This document shows positions 8,492 through 17,412 of a stretch of 64,000 nucleotides of DNA, in pieces; positions within the stretch are counted from its first letter, which is position 1; every line of letters begins with the position of its first letter. Below the pieces are notes generated by a model. It was not told the origin of the DNA. It saw only the letters and a program-made list of their open reading frames with translations, and did no database searches. A program made the translations under genes and the position numbers. The DNA is taken from NCBI RefSeq assembly GCF_025994315.1, contig NZ_BAQE01000029.1. One strand, given 5' to 3'. This stretch comes from Swaminathania salitolerans. GTDB lineage: Bacteria > Pseudomonadota > Alphaproteobacteria > Acetobacterales > Acetobacteraceae.

Positions 8492-9394
8492 TCAAACATC
8501 GCGCACCTGCAATTCCCTGGTGGCGGCATCCTGAACCGCCTGCGTCAGGCGGATCAGGGTCTTGGCATGAAGGCGGGCGACGGTCCAGTAAAGCGGCACG
8601 CCGATCGTGACGCCCGGCGGTAGTTCGACCAGGCGCTCTGCCTCAAGGTGCTGTCTGACCAGTTGCACTGGATGCATTCCCCAGCCGACCCCGGCCAGCC
8701 CAAAGTCAAGGAATCCTTGGGTGGACGGCACCCAATGCACCGTCTTGCCCAGCTCGGTCCCATGGATTTCGCGTAGCCACCGGGCCTGTAGCCCATCGCG
8801 TCGATCGAAGCGCAAGGACGGCGCAGCGGCCAGCATTTCGACACTGAATCCCTCGCTGAGATGTCGCGCCATGAAAGCCGGGCTGGCGCAGGCGACATAT
8901 CGCAGTGTGCCGAGTTTGATGGTCCTGCACCCGGGAATGGGGGCAGAATGAGAGCTGACGGCAGCCAAAACTTCGCCTGAACGTAGGCGATTGGCTGTTT
9001 GCCCCTCGTCGTCGAGCCGGAGATCGAGTGTTACCGCCGTTTGGTGCGCGAAGTCGGCAGCTGCCCTTACAAACCACGTTGCCATGCTATCCGCGTTGAC
9101 GGCGATCGCGACGGTCGCGGTGCTGCCGGATAGGATGCCGTCACGCCCCAGATCAGGCCCGAGATCCTGTTCCAGCAGGCGCACGCGGTCGACATGATCG
9201 CATAGCTTCCGGCCCAGATCAGTGGGGCGGCAAGGCTGCCCACGCTGAATAAGGATCGCACCCAGACGCTCCTCCAGGCCGCGCACACGTTGCGAAACCG
9301 CGGAGGGCGTATGGCCAAGAACGGCGGCAGCCCGCTCAAATGTGCCTTCGCGAATGACCGCGGCAACAGCCGCGAGCGACGGATAATCCAGCAT
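8492..9394 (-). CDS. argP: ArgP/LysG-type LysR regulator of amino-acid export
   Basis: 300 aa starting MLDYPSLAAVAAVIREGTFE, followed by AAAVLGHTPSAVSQRVRGLE, the exact layout of ArgP (IciA) and LysG. The ATG at 9394 is chosen because the family starts at this MLDY/MFDY position; a far longer frame extends upstream over the divergent exporter and is a shadow. It is divergent from a LysE-type exporter, the conserved argP-argO/lysG-lysE arrangement, with 73 bp between starts. Predicted to activate the exporter when bound to Arg or Lys. Confidence 0.9.
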   Translation of the reverse strand: MLDYPSLAAVAAVIREGTFERAAAVLGHTPSAVSQRVRGLEERLGAILIQRGQPCRPTDLGRKLCDHVDRVRLLEQDLGPDLGRDGILSGSTATVAIAVNADSMATWFVRAAADFAHQTAVTLDLRLDDEGQTANRLRSGEVLAAVSSHSAPIPGCRTIKLGTLRYVACASPAFMARHLSEGFSVEMLAAAPSLRFDRRDGLQARWLREIHGTELGKTVHWVPSTQGFLDFGLAGVGWGMHPVQLVRQHLEAERLVELPPGVTIGVPLYWTVARLHAKTLIRLTQAVQDAATRELQVRDV

Positions 9395-9467
9395 TATGAA
9401 GTGTTGCTTCACCCAGTGAAGAAAAACAAGTTTTTCTGTCAAGTTTGTGGCTGCTACCCCCTCGAAA

Positions 9468-10106
9468 ATGATCCCCGTGCTGCTTCCCGTATTCTCCGGT
9501 TTCTGCCTGTCGGCCGCGCTCATCATGGCGATCGGCGCGCAAAACCTGTTCGTCCTGCAACAAGGTCTGAGGGGCGAGCATGTCGCCTTGGTCGTCCTGT
9601 TTTGCAGCCTCTCCGATGCCTTGCTGATCACAGTCGGCGTCAGTGGCCTTGGAACTTTTCTAGGCGCCGTTCCGGAGATCGGACGGGTTCTGGCGTTCGG
9701 CGGTAGTGCGTTTCTGGCATGGTACGGTCTTGCGGCACTGCACCGAGTGCGCGCGCCCCGACGCATGATCGCGGGCGAGACGCCCCCGATCCCGCGTGTG
9801 CGGGTATTGGCCATGCTGGCGGCCTTCACGTTCCTTAACCCGCATGTATATCTCGATACAGTGCTCCTGATGGGGGCGGCGGGGGCGGCCGAACCGTCCG
9901 GACAACGCCCACTCTTCATCGGGGGCGCCGCGTCCGCAAGCGTGGTATGGTTTACCTCGCTTGGATACGGCAGTCGTCTACTGCGGCCGATCTTCGCGCG
10001 CCCGATCGCCTGGCGAATACTCGACGCGATCGTGGGATGCGTCATGCTGACGCTGGCAGCATCGCTGATCCTGCGGGCTTTAGCCCCGGACTTGCGGTTG
10101 AAATGA
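9468..10106 (+). CDS. argO: LysE/ArgO-family basic amino acid exporter
   Basis: 212 aa, about six TM helices. IMAIGAQNLFVLQQGLRGEH is the LysE-family signature in TM1-loop (GAQN-FVL-QG), and FTFLNPHVYLDTVLLMG is the conserved TM4 segment (LNPH-YLDT). The ATG at 9468 is preferred; a GTG at 9447 would add seven residues before the hydrophobic start. Exports arginine/lysine across the inner membrane. Divergent argP is its expected activator. Confidence 0.92.
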   Translation: MIPVLLPVFSGFCLSAALIMAIGAQNLFVLQQGLRGEHVALVVLFCSLSDALLITVGVSGLGTFLGAVPEIGRVLAFGGSAFLAWYGLAALHRVRAPRRMIAGETPPIPRVRVLAMLAAFTFLNPHVYLDTVLLMGAAGAAEPSGQRPLFIGGAASASVVWFTSLGYGSRLLRPIFARPIAWRILDAIVGCVMLTLAASLILRALAPDLRLK

Positions 10107-10269
10107 GCGTCACGTGGAGATCGATGCGAGCGATCGATTATGTCTGACGTCCGCTTTGAGAGGGCAGTAAGCACCCTTATGGTTCCTGAGGGTAAGAAGA
10201 CAAAACCCTGATTTACATATGTTTTGTATCACCACAGGTCACTGCTTGTCACCCCTGATCTTCCTCCGT

Positions 10270-10288
10270 TTGGCTCACAAATGGCTCA
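10270..10288 (+). other. Left copy of a 19-bp repeat (possible island edge/att site)
   Basis: TTGGCTCA-CA-AATGGCTCA; the other copy, differing at two positions, lies at 32571-32589 in the same orientation just upstream of the integrase. A third TGGCTCA follows at once here. This may be a recombination core or integrase/Xis arm sites. Confidence 0.4.
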
Positions 10289-10364
10289 TGGCTCAGCCAC
10301 GTCCGGTTGACGTGTCTAGCATCTGACGGCTCAATGGGGGGCTTCGTTTCCGAACGCTGGAATC

Positions 10365-10688
10365 ATGGCCGATACACCTGAACCTCTCCGACCGGCCGTG
10401 CTGAATTATGAGGATGCGGCGCGCTATCTGGGTATTTCCCCTGGGCGCTTACGCAATCTCAAGTGGATGGGTATCGCCCCGAAATCCATCAGCTATGGCA
10501 GACGCGACGTGCGCTTTCGCGTGACTGATCTGGACGCATGGCTTGACCAGAAAGCAGGCGTGGCATCGCCACCCGAACCAGCGCGTAAACGCCCCAAGAG
10601 ACCGCGCAGAGGTGTCACCGTCTGGCTCGTTCCAGCCTTGCTAGGTCTCATCGGTTTTATCATCTGGGTAATCAGTCTGATCCTGTGA
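10365..10688 (+). CDS. Membrane-anchored excisionase-like HTH protein
   Basis: 107 aa. Residues ~13-62 form a MerR/Xis-type HTH_17 domain (LNYEDAARYLGISPGRLRNL ... VRFRVTDLDAWLDQK). A basic Pro/Arg linker (about 70-84) leads to one C-terminal TM helix (VWLVPALLGLIGFIIWVISL). The order HTH-linker-TM would leave the DNA-binding domain in the cytoplasm. It is the first gene of the mobilizable segment and diverges from nothing obvious; excisionase of the distant integrase, or a membrane-tethered regulator of mobilization, are both possible. Confidence 0.7.
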   Translation: MADTPEPLRPAVLNYEDAARYLGISPGRLRNLKWMGIAPKSISYGRRDVRFRVTDLDAWLDQKAGVASPPEPARKRPKRPRRGVTVWLVPALLGLIGFIIWVISLIL

Positions 10689-10710
10689 CGTGTTCGGGCT
10701 TGTCTGATCC

Positions 10711-12666
10711 TCAGGGTTCAAAGGCAGGAGATACTCTCACTGGCGAAGAACCCTGAAGCTCAACGACAGGCGCAGCTTTTTCGCTCTCCATCTCCTTTGC
10801 CAGTCGTTCCGCCTCAGCCTCGTCCAACCTCCTCAAAGCGATGCGTGTCACGTATTTGGCCTTTTCAAGATTGCCGGTCAGCTTGCACTTCATGATTTCT
10901 GCCTGTGTTGCACGAGGCAGCTTTGCTGGCGGCATCCAGATGGCCTTCAGCAGGTCCAGATCTCGCCTGGCCCTATCGCATTTCGCAACATGACGTTCTT
11001 TCCATGCGGCGATCTCCTCCTGCCTACGCCTGTCGGCCTCGCGGCAGAGCGTGACAAGCCATTCCCTGCATGTATCCCGCCTGACAATCTGCTGAAGCAG
11101 CTCACGGTTCTCTCTCCGTAGCCGCGTATTGGCTTCCTCGCGTTCTGTCGGCACAGGCAGGCAAAGCGGTTCAGGCGGCGTAGAGCGCAGGCCGAGATGC
11201 CAGAGTACGGTCTCCAGAAGATAGCGCAGGATCTCTGCCAGTGTTTTTGAAAGCCGCTCGATTTCCTCGTCGAGATGGGAGAGACGTTTCGTCTTCGAGA
11301 GGACGAATACCCTCTTACGCAGGGCGTCACGCTCCCGCCGTGTTTCCTGCAGCTGTTTTCCGGCCTGCCAGAGCTGCCTGCGCGTGTCTGCTATCTGAGC
11401 AAACAGCGCTGCGCTTTGCTCATCAACAGAGCGCCGTGGACCATACGCCAGAGGCGGCTTTGCATTCAGTACCGTCCGGCATGCTCTGACTTCCTGCTTC
11501 CACTGCTGGATGTAGTGAGCAAAGTTCGGTGGCAGTTCGTCGATACGATCCAGCGAAACGATTTTCGGCTTTTTGGGCGAGGAATGTGACGGCCTTACTC
11601 TCGCAGCCGCTCTCGCAAATGCTTCAGGGTCACGTCTGAGTGCCTCGAGGGGCGGCAGAAGCAGACCGCTCTGCTCTGCGTGACTTTCCATCGCAGCCGT
11701 CGCCAGAGCTGCACGCTCCAGGAGCGGTTTGACTGCTGCCCTGATATCGCCGCGCTTTGGCCGGGCGGCTTCCTCTACGAGGAGTAGGCGGAAATCCTTC
11801 ATGCGTGTCTTCGTCAGGCGCGTGAAAGACCCGATCAGAACGCCGTCTGACGTCTCGATGATATGCGCGTCCTTGCGGGTATCCTGCCGGTCTCCGGCAC
11901 GCATAACCCAGCCTTTCGCTTTCAGCAGGGCGCGGAAACGATGCAGCTGATTGTCCGACCGCGCCCAGAGAGAGGCGATAGCCTTCTTCGCTTCCACAAG
12001 ATCCAGCCCCTGTCGCTCGGCCATACGACGTGATTGCGAGGTGTAGGCTGCACGTGGAAGGGGCCGTGACGCGGGATGTGCTTTGGTCAGAGAGGACGGT
12101 GTGTCAGGAGATGCTGGGGCAGGGGCGGCGAGGTTTGCAGTATCGCCTGCTGGTCCCTGCAGGACCGCCTCAACCCGACCTGCTTCTGCCGTCTTTCCTT
12201 CCTGACGCAGAGCTTTGACAATGGCCCGGTCATGCCGTCCCGGTACCAGTGGATGCCCCAGTCGGATTTCCTCGAGACGGGCGCATTTCTCCAGACGCTG
12301 CCAGGAGAAGCGCGAGCTGAGCACATGGTCGTCCTGCCATTCGGGCAGAAGCAGATGGCCATGGGTGCTGCCATCCTTCTGATGCACGACGAGCGTCATG
12401 CGCTCCCTGTCCGCCTGCAGTTCGTCGCACAACCTGGCTGCAAAAGAGGCGAGGGCCTCGTCACTCATGGGCTCGGCAGGGTTGAAGGCGATATGACGCA
12501 GGCCATAGCGTATGCCCTCACGTCTTGCTTCCTTCATCCAGTCCGCAAGACACCAGTCACTGCCACACAAGACACGTATGGCTTCATTCCTCGCGCCCTT
12601 TAGCACGTGCCGGGAAACGGCCTGATGGCCGCTGGTCGTCCGGATGCGGGTTTCCTGCACAATCAT
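10711..12666 (-). CDS. Mobilization relaxase (MobA/MOBP-like)
   Basis: 651 aa. The N-terminal third is the nicking domain: YGLRHIAFNP around residue 54 and the three-His metal motif in LVVHQKDGSTHGHLLLPEW (His95, His102, His104). The middle of the protein is proline-rich then charged, and the C-terminal ~250 residues are long Arg/Glu/Lys-rich helices, probably coiled coil. It nicks oriT and leads the strand into a recipient using another element's conjugation machinery, since no type IV secretion genes are present here. It follows mobC by 27 bp on the same strand. Confidence 0.85.
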   Translation of the reverse strand: MIVQETRIRTTSGHQAVSRHVLKGARNEAIRVLCGSDWCLADWMKEARREGIRYGLRHIAFNPAEPMSDEALASFAARLCDELQADRERMTLVVHQKDGSTHGHLLLPEWQDDHVLSSRFSWQRLEKCARLEEIRLGHPLVPGRHDRAIVKALRQEGKTAEAGRVEAVLQGPAGDTANLAAPAPASPDTPSSLTKAHPASRPLPRAAYTSQSRRMAERQGLDLVEAKKAIASLWARSDNQLHRFRALLKAKGWVMRAGDRQDTRKDAHIIETSDGVLIGSFTRLTKTRMKDFRLLLVEEAARPKRGDIRAAVKPLLERAALATAAMESHAEQSGLLLPPLEALRRDPEAFARAAARVRPSHSSPKKPKIVSLDRIDELPPNFAHYIQQWKQEVRACRTVLNAKPPLAYGPRRSVDEQSAALFAQIADTRRQLWQAGKQLQETRRERDALRKRVFVLSKTKRLSHLDEEIERLSKTLAEILRYLLETVLWHLGLRSTPPEPLCLPVPTEREEANTRLRRENRELLQQIVRRDTCREWLVTLCREADRRRQEEIAAWKERHVAKCDRARRDLDLLKAIWMPPAKLPRATQAEIMKCKLTGNLEKAKYVTRIALRRLDEAEAERLAKEMESEKAAPVVELQGSSPVRVSPAFEP

Positions 12667-12693
12667 GCGTCCCCCTCCGGACTTTGATGAGGC

Positions 12694-13191
12694 TTAGTGT
12701 AGTGTTGTGGGCGAGGTCACTATCGGCTGGGACACTCCTGCTCTGGCCTCTATCCCTGTCTCTGGTTCGACCATCTTCCGCTGTCGGGACGTCCTCCTTG
12801 TCCTCGTCACCCGCAGGGATTTGAGCAGGACATCGACGCGGTTCTTTGTCGTTTCCAGCGCATCGAGAACATCCCCCGCCCGGACGGCGTCGCCACAATG
12901 GGCAGAATGAGCCAGCTGATTGAGGTTGTTGCCGATGCGCCCGAACTCGCCCCGCAGCTTGCGCAATGAGGCACCCACAGCCATCCCGTCATGACCGGTC
13001 AGGGCGGCCTCTTTCAGCAGGGAGCGCACCCAGAGGGCAGTGGTCTCATGGCCCAGAAGACGCGCTGTACCGGCCCACGTAGCGAGCTCGTCAGGCGAGG
13101 CACGAACCGACAGGCGAGAGGAGCGGGCAGGGCGGGACAGGCTGGAAACAGGAGGCGTCACGGGCACAGGAACAAGGGGCGAGGCAGACAT
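12694..13191 (-). CDS. mobC: Mobilization accessory protein MobC
   Basis: 165 aa. The C-terminal half contains LRKLRGEFGRIGNNLNQLAH, the defining MobC (bacterial mobilisation) motif; the N-terminus is Pro/Ser/Arg-rich. MobC melts or marks oriT for the relaxase. It lies directly upstream of the relaxase in one operon, and the candidate oriT is immediately 5' of it. Confidence 0.88.
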   Translation of the reverse strand: MSASPLVPVPVTPPVSSLSRPARSSRLSVRASPDELATWAGTARLLGHETTALWVRSLLKEAALTGHDGMAVGASLRKLRGEFGRIGNNLNQLAHSAHCGDAVRAGDVLDALETTKNRVDVLLKSLRVTRTRRTSRQRKMVEPETGIEARAGVSQPIVTSPTTLH

Positions 13192-13220
13192 GGGATGCGC
13201 TTTCCATCAAGGGGGTCAAC

Positions 13221-13284
13221 GGGGGCGACAGCCCCCTTGCCAGCTGCTTCGTGCACCCAACGGGTAGCCACGAAGCACTGCTGG
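13221..13284. other. Candidate origin of transfer (oriT)
   Basis: Two inverted repeats lie just upstream of mobC. One is GGGGGC-GACA-GCCCCC (13221-13236). The other is CCAGCTGCTTCGTG (13240-13253) against CACGAAGCACTGCTGG (13269-13284), imperfect by a two-base insertion. Position 5' of mobC-mobA and the dyad pattern fit an oriT; no nick site was identified. Confidence 0.5.
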
Positions 13285-13456
13285 CTCAGGGGAGCCAACC
13301 CACGACCTTATGATAGAACAGGACAGGAACGGATGCCGGACAGAACAGGCGGCCTCTGACAAACCCCATGCAGAATGAGAGGAATTTTCTACCTTCCGTC
13401 TGATGAAAATTCGCTCTCTCGCTATCCATCGCGTCCGGTCGGCGAGGGGCTTTCCT

Positions 13457-13759
13457 TCAGCTTGCCCCGGTCTCCTGTGAGGCAGTCTCGGCGGTATCAG
13501 CATCGGCGGCAGTCTTCGGTTCCTCGACGGCCTTCAGTCTCACACCGGGGCCGAACTGCTCATCCGCCGGGATGAACACTGCCCCGCAGGCTTCGAGCGT
13601 TTCGCGCATGGCCCGCAGCGTGCGGATATGGGGTGTGCGGGCATTTGTCTCGAAATCGGCCACGGTGCGATGCGCCATCTCGGCCATCCTGGCGAGGTCA
13701 CGCTGCGAGAGCCCCAGCATGGCGCGGGCGGCACGGCATTGTGAAGCAACAAGCGTCAT
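13457..13759 (-). CDS. XRE-family HTH transcriptional regulator
   Basis: 100 aa. LVASQCRAARAMLGLSQRDL followed by ARMAEMAHRTVADFETNARTP is a Cro/C1-type HTH (about residues 3-60), with a short C-terminal acidic tail. Such small regulators commonly control mobilization or plasmid-borne genes. It lies between the candidate oriT and a serine resolvase on the opposite strand. Target unknown. Confidence 0.85.
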   Translation of the reverse strand: MTLVASQCRAARAMLGLSQRDLARMAEMAHRTVADFETNARTPHIRTLRAMRETLEACGAVFIPADEQFGPGVRLKAVEEPKTAADADTAETASQETGAS

Positions 13760-14060
13760 GGAGGGCTCCGTATAGGTAAGGGCAGGAGATGGAAGAGAAG
13801 AGGGAGAGAGACAGGCGGTAGGGACAGAAAGAAGGGCAGCAATATTGATGCCGATACTGCATCATATGAGCTGCTTTCGGAAGGCGACCGGACGGTTTTC
13901 TGAAAAAAGGCAGGGGGTTTTCGCGTGGTTTAATGTGCTTAGTATGAAATAAGGAGTCCATATAAGTCTGTTGGGAGTCCAAATATGATTTGGAGTCCAA
14001 ATACGTTGACTATGACATAAGAACGCCGCTATCTGTCGTCTCGAGAAGGAGAACGCAGTC
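13760..14060. other. Intergenic, contains triplicated GGAGTCCA motif
   Basis: GGAGTCCA occurs at 13953, 13974 and 13992 in the same orientation, 21 and 18 bp apart, just upstream of the resolvase start. Phased copies are reminiscent of resolvase res sub-sites, or regulator sites. No gene is supported. Confidence 0.5.
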
Positions 14061-14660
14061 ATGGCGCGCTATGGATATGCCCGTGTGTCGACCGATATGC
14101 AGAGTGTCGATGCCCAGCTTCCCGCCCTCGAAGCCGAGAAGCTGGACATGGTTTTCGTCGAGACCGTGTCAGGTGCCGTGCCTGCCAGAGAGCGTCCCGT
14201 CCTCGCCTCGCTGCTGGACCGGCTTCAGCCTGACGACAGTCTTGTCGTAGTGCGTCTCGACAGGCTCGGGCGTGATGCAATCGATATGCTGCAGCTTGTC
14301 TCCGCGCTGGACGCACGCGACATCAGAGTGCGCATTCTCTCGCTGGGCATCGAGACGGGCACGGCTAATGGCCGCCTGTTCCTCACTATCCTGATGGCGA
14401 TAGCGGAGTTTGAACGCGAGCTCATTCGCGAACGTACCCGGGCGGGGATTGCGGCAGCGCGGGCGGCGGGGCGTCGCATCGGACGGCCCCGTGCCCTGAC
14501 ATCGGCGCAGACCCGGCACGTGAAGGCATTGGCGGCGCAGGGGCTGTCTATCCGGGACATCGCGTCCGTCATGAATGTCGGGCGCGCGACCGTGCATCGA
14601 GCGCTGCAGGGTGAGGCTGGACCGCAGCGGGCCGGGCAATCCTCCAGCGCCGCAGCCTGA
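14061..14660 (+). CDS. Serine recombinase (resolvase/invertase family)
   Basis: 199 aa. MARYGYARVSTDMQSVDAQL carries the catalytic Ser10 (RVST). RLDRLGRDAIDML and the long helix NGRLFLTILMAIAEFERELI follow as in Tn3-type resolvases, then a C-terminal HTH (QGLSIRDIASVMNVGRATVH). Full length for a small resolvase. Likely resolves cointegrates or multimers of the mobile element. A paralogue with the same architecture lies at 16780 on the same strand. Confidence 0.92.
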   Translation: MARYGYARVSTDMQSVDAQLPALEAEKLDMVFVETVSGAVPARERPVLASLLDRLQPDDSLVVVRLDRLGRDAIDMLQLVSALDARDIRVRILSLGIETGTANGRLFLTILMAIAEFERELIRERTRAGIAAARAAGRRIGRPRALTSAQTRHVKALAAQGLSIRDIASVMNVGRATVHRALQGEAGPQRAGQSSSAAA

Positions 14661-14742
14661 GCCTCATGGTGTGGGACGCTTTGAAAGCCGCGAAAGGTTT
14701 GAGGAATAAGGCTCCGGCTGGAGCAACCGAGCTGTTGTTGCC

Positions 14743-15648
14743 TCAGTGGCGAGGCCTTTGCATCAGCGTGAAACCCGCCAGCCCGCAGGCGGCGGCAAGC
14801 GCAATCCAGTAGCCGCTATTCCATGAGGTCGCATCAATCAGCGCGGTCGCCTGTTTCTGTACCATGGCCTGCAAATCATGTTGCATCGCGGCATTACCGC
14901 CGAAACCGCCAAGAAGCTGACCCGTGCTCTGGGCTGCCTCGGCTGCAAGATGATTCAGCCGTGCATGCACGACCAGAGGCATGGCGAACAGCAGGAGCAG
15001 CGGCAGGGTATTGAGCAGACGCGCCCGAGCAGAACCGAGCCATGGTGTCACCCAGGGCAGGAGCGTGATGACACAGCCGAGCAGGCGCCAGAAGCCGAAC
15101 GTCACAGTGATGTCCGCGCCTCCCGTCTGCACACCGAGCAACTGGTTCAGCGTGTAATCGAGCCTCATGCCCAACATGGTGTTACCTGCATCGAGCGTCC
15201 ATTCCGGCAGAACGTAGAACCCAAGCAGCAAGGCACCTGACATGACCATGCCGGGCAGGGTCATGCGGTCCCTCTGCTGGCACAGGTAGGGCAACATCAC
15301 AGCTCCCAATGAGCCGCCATTGCTGCGCAGGGTCTGACCGAATGCGCTCAGCGTCTCATTGGCCAGGACATCGCGGCCCAGAACATGAATGGACGCGATG
15401 CGCCCTTCCGGTGTCAGGGTAAAGCTGACTTTCTGGTTCAGGGCCGGGGCTGCTGGTCCCTGCCAGATACCGGAGAGCGTGAACGCGTGTTGTTTCCCAT
15501 CGGACACGAGAAGGCCCGGCTGGGCGTCGGGAACGCGGATGATTGTGCCGCGATTGGCAGCGCTCGGCTGTACATCAGTGGGTGTATGGGCTGCGGAGCT
15601 GGCGTCACGGGTATTACCAGCGTTGGGCACGGAGGAGGGATGGTTCAT
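14743..15648 (-). CDS. Membrane protein with N-terminal OB/cold-shock-like segment
   Basis: 301 aa. Residues ~30-90 (GTIIRVPDAQPGLLVSDGKQ, then VSFTLTPEGRIASIHVL) resemble the beta-barrel found in front of small DUF1294-type membrane proteins. This is followed by about four hydrophobic segments: GMVMSGALLLGFYVLP, WRLLGCVITLLPWV, LLNTLPLLLLFAMPLVV and YWIALAAACGLAGFTL. No specific family was recognised. The ATG at 15648 starts 11 nt after the stop of the secreted-protein gene (15659), so both are probably one operon. The pair is bracketed by two serine resolvase genes. Confidence 0.6.
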   Translation of the reverse strand: MNHPSSVPNAGNTRDASSAAHTPTDVQPSAANRGTIIRVPDAQPGLLVSDGKQHAFTLSGIWQGPAAPALNQKVSFTLTPEGRIASIHVLGRDVLANETLSAFGQTLRSNGGSLGAVMLPYLCQQRDRMTLPGMVMSGALLLGFYVLPEWTLDAGNTMLGMRLDYTLNQLLGVQTGGADITVTFGFWRLLGCVITLLPWVTPWLGSARARLLNTLPLLLLFAMPLVVHARLNHLAAEAAQSTGQLLGGFGGNAAMQHDLQAMVQKQATALIDATSWNSGYWIALAAACGLAGFTLMQRPRH

Positions 15649-15658
15649 CAGTCTGTCC

Positions 15659-16504
15659 TCACAGGGCGGGCTTGGCAGTGGCATGCGCGAGTTTGGCGTC
15701 GATGGCTGTATTGAGCTGCCGGATGATCTCGGCTGTGATGGCCTGTTCGGCACCGATATCCTCGGTCGTGATGCTCAGGCTGCGCACGGCGGACGGGTTT
15801 TGCGGCACGACGCTGACAGCGATGCGCAGCCAGGCCTGTGTGGTGGCAGCGCGAGGGTCTGACGAGGGCGAAGGATCAATCCCGGTGCCATCCGCTTTCT
15901 CAAAGACAGGGCCGCTTTTGAGAGCGTAGAGCGCGGTGGCGGCACTTCCGCCCGACAGCGGTGGCAGATGAGCAGCGTAATGCGCGGTGAGTTCGGCCCT
16001 GAGGGCATCGTATGCGGGCGCATTGAGGGGCGGGTAGGAGGCAGTGCGCTCAATCCGGGTCACCACGCCGCCCATGACCGGTGGGGCGAGGGCGACATCA
16101 ATCCTGTCACTCCCGCGCTGGCAGGCCAGCGATGCCGGATAGGGCTGGCTCTCGATATCCACGCCCTTATGCGATGTCCGTAGCGTCTCGGTCCGGATGC
16201 TTGGTTCTGTCTGGCAGTACTGGCGCAGCACGGTAGTGGCTTCGGGGGCGGACATGCCGAGCGAAAGACCGAGTATGGAAGCCTGACCGATTGCATTGCT
16301 CATCCTCTGATAGGTGAGCTTCTGCGTCAGCGCGACGCCGCCATTATCCTGTGTCGCAGGAGAAGTCGGGGGTTCCGTGACGTGCCCCTGGCCAAGCGCA
16401 TTGGCTGCATTGACCATGTTGCGGCGGAAAGCCTCCATATCCTGGGCCTGAGCGAGCGGCGCTGAGGCCGCAGACAGCAAGAGGCAGGCAATGACGCGTT
16501 TCAT
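15659..16504 (-). CDS. Secreted protein of unknown function
   Basis: 281 aa. MKRVIACLLLSAASAPLAQA is a clear Sec signal peptide with cleavage near residue 20. The mature part is Ala/Thr-rich with two Cys (QYCQTE and SLACQRG) that could form a disulfide in the periplasm. No domain recognised. It is the upstream gene of the pair with 14743-15648 and probably works with that membrane protein. The start is clear from the signal peptide. Confidence 0.6.
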   Translation of the reverse strand: MKRVIACLLLSAASAPLAQAQDMEAFRRNMVNAANALGQGHVTEPPTSPATQDNGGVALTQKLTYQRMSNAIGQASILGLSLGMSAPEATTVLRQYCQTEPSIRTETLRTSHKGVDIESQPYPASLACQRGSDRIDVALAPPVMGGVVTRIERTASYPPLNAPAYDALRAELTAHYAAHLPPLSGGSAATALYALKSGPVFEKADGTGIDPSPSSDPRAATTQAWLRIAVSVVPQNPSAVRSLSITTEDIGAEQAITAEIIRQLNTAIDAKLAHATAKPAL

Positions 16505-16779
16505 GGTTTCCCCCGGAATGATGTGACGCAGGCCATCACAGGGTCGGGACAGGTGTCAGTCTAAGCCGCCTCAAAAGCCACGACAGGGCAAACATGGGGT
16601 TATGGGTGAGCGAAAGCCCGACCTTGCAAAACCCTTGCTCTGACTGACTTTTCGGCGGCTCGACCTTGTCCTGGCCGGTTGTGATGACCGGTTCACAATC
16701 CGTCGGTTTCGGGACGGCACGGCATCGGGCCGGGTGTCCCGTCTCCAAACCGTGTTCCAAAATCAGCGAGGGGGTTTTC
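16505..16779. other. Divergent control/res-like region of second resolvase
   Basis: Repeated CCGGTT words lie at about 16675-16725, and ATGACCGGTTC occurs both here (about 16684) and again right after the resolvase stop (about 17412). Possible recombination sub-sites; no gene. Confidence 0.4.
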
Positions 16780-17412
16780 ATGACACGGTATGGCTATGCA
16801 CGCGTCTCTACCGATGAACAGACGCATGATCCGCAGCTTCTGGCGCTTGAGCGCGAAGGGGTGCGGGAGATCGTGCTCGATACGGTCTCGGGCGGGGTTC
16901 CGGCGGCGTCACGACCGGGTCTGTCCGGGCTGTTGGCGAAGCTGCAGCCGGGCGACAGTCTCGTTGCAGCACGCCTCGACCGGCTGGGGCGGACCATGCT
17001 CGACGTGATGGGGCTGGTGGGCAGTCTTGTGGAACGTCAGGTGCGCGTGAGGCTTCTCGATGTCGGGATCGAGACCGGCACGGCAAACGGGCAGCTCTTT
17101 CTGACCATCCTCGCCGGGTTTGCGGAGTTCGAGCGGGAGATTATCCGTGAACGAACGCGGGCCGGGCTGGAGGCAGCACGATGTAGCGGGTCACGGCTCG
17201 GGCGGCCTGCGCGGCTGACCGGCAGGCAGCGCAGGCACGTGGTCGAATTGCACAAGGCCGGAAAATCTTTGCACGAAATTGCGCAGATCATGGCTGTCTC
17301 GAAAACCACGATCTGGCGCGCGGTTTCCTGCGGGGGAAGGCGTTCCGGAAACGGAGGTTCCGGGACGGACGACCGGGTCACCCGGCCGGTTCGATTGACA
17401 CCGGCACAATAA
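16780..17412 (+). CDS. Serine recombinase (resolvase/invertase family), second copy
   Basis: 210 aa. MTRYGYARVSTDEQTHDPQL gives the catalytic Ser10; RLDRLGRTMLDVM and NGQLFLTILAGFAEFEREII match the first resolvase, and a C-terminal HTH (GKSLHEIAQIMAVSKTTIWR) is intact. ATG 16780 is chosen by homology of the N-terminus to 14061-14660; an upstream frame to 16666 is open but has no family sequence. The two paralogues differ enough to be separate acquisitions, or an old duplication. Confidence 0.92.
   Translation: MTRYGYARVSTDEQTHDPQLLALEREGVREIVLDTVSGGVPAASRPGLSGLLAKLQPGDSLVAARLDRLGRTMLDVMGLVGSLVERQVRVRLLDVGIETGTANGQLFLTILAGFAEFEREIIRERTRAGLEAARCSGSRLGRPARLTGRQRRHVVELHKAGKSLHEIAQIMAVSKTTIWRAVSCGGRRSGNGGSGTDDRVTRPVRLTPAQ

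Noticed and set aside
8492..10174. 560-residue extension of the LysR regulator
   Set aside because: The N-terminal part covers the divergent LysE exporter; the family start is at 9394.
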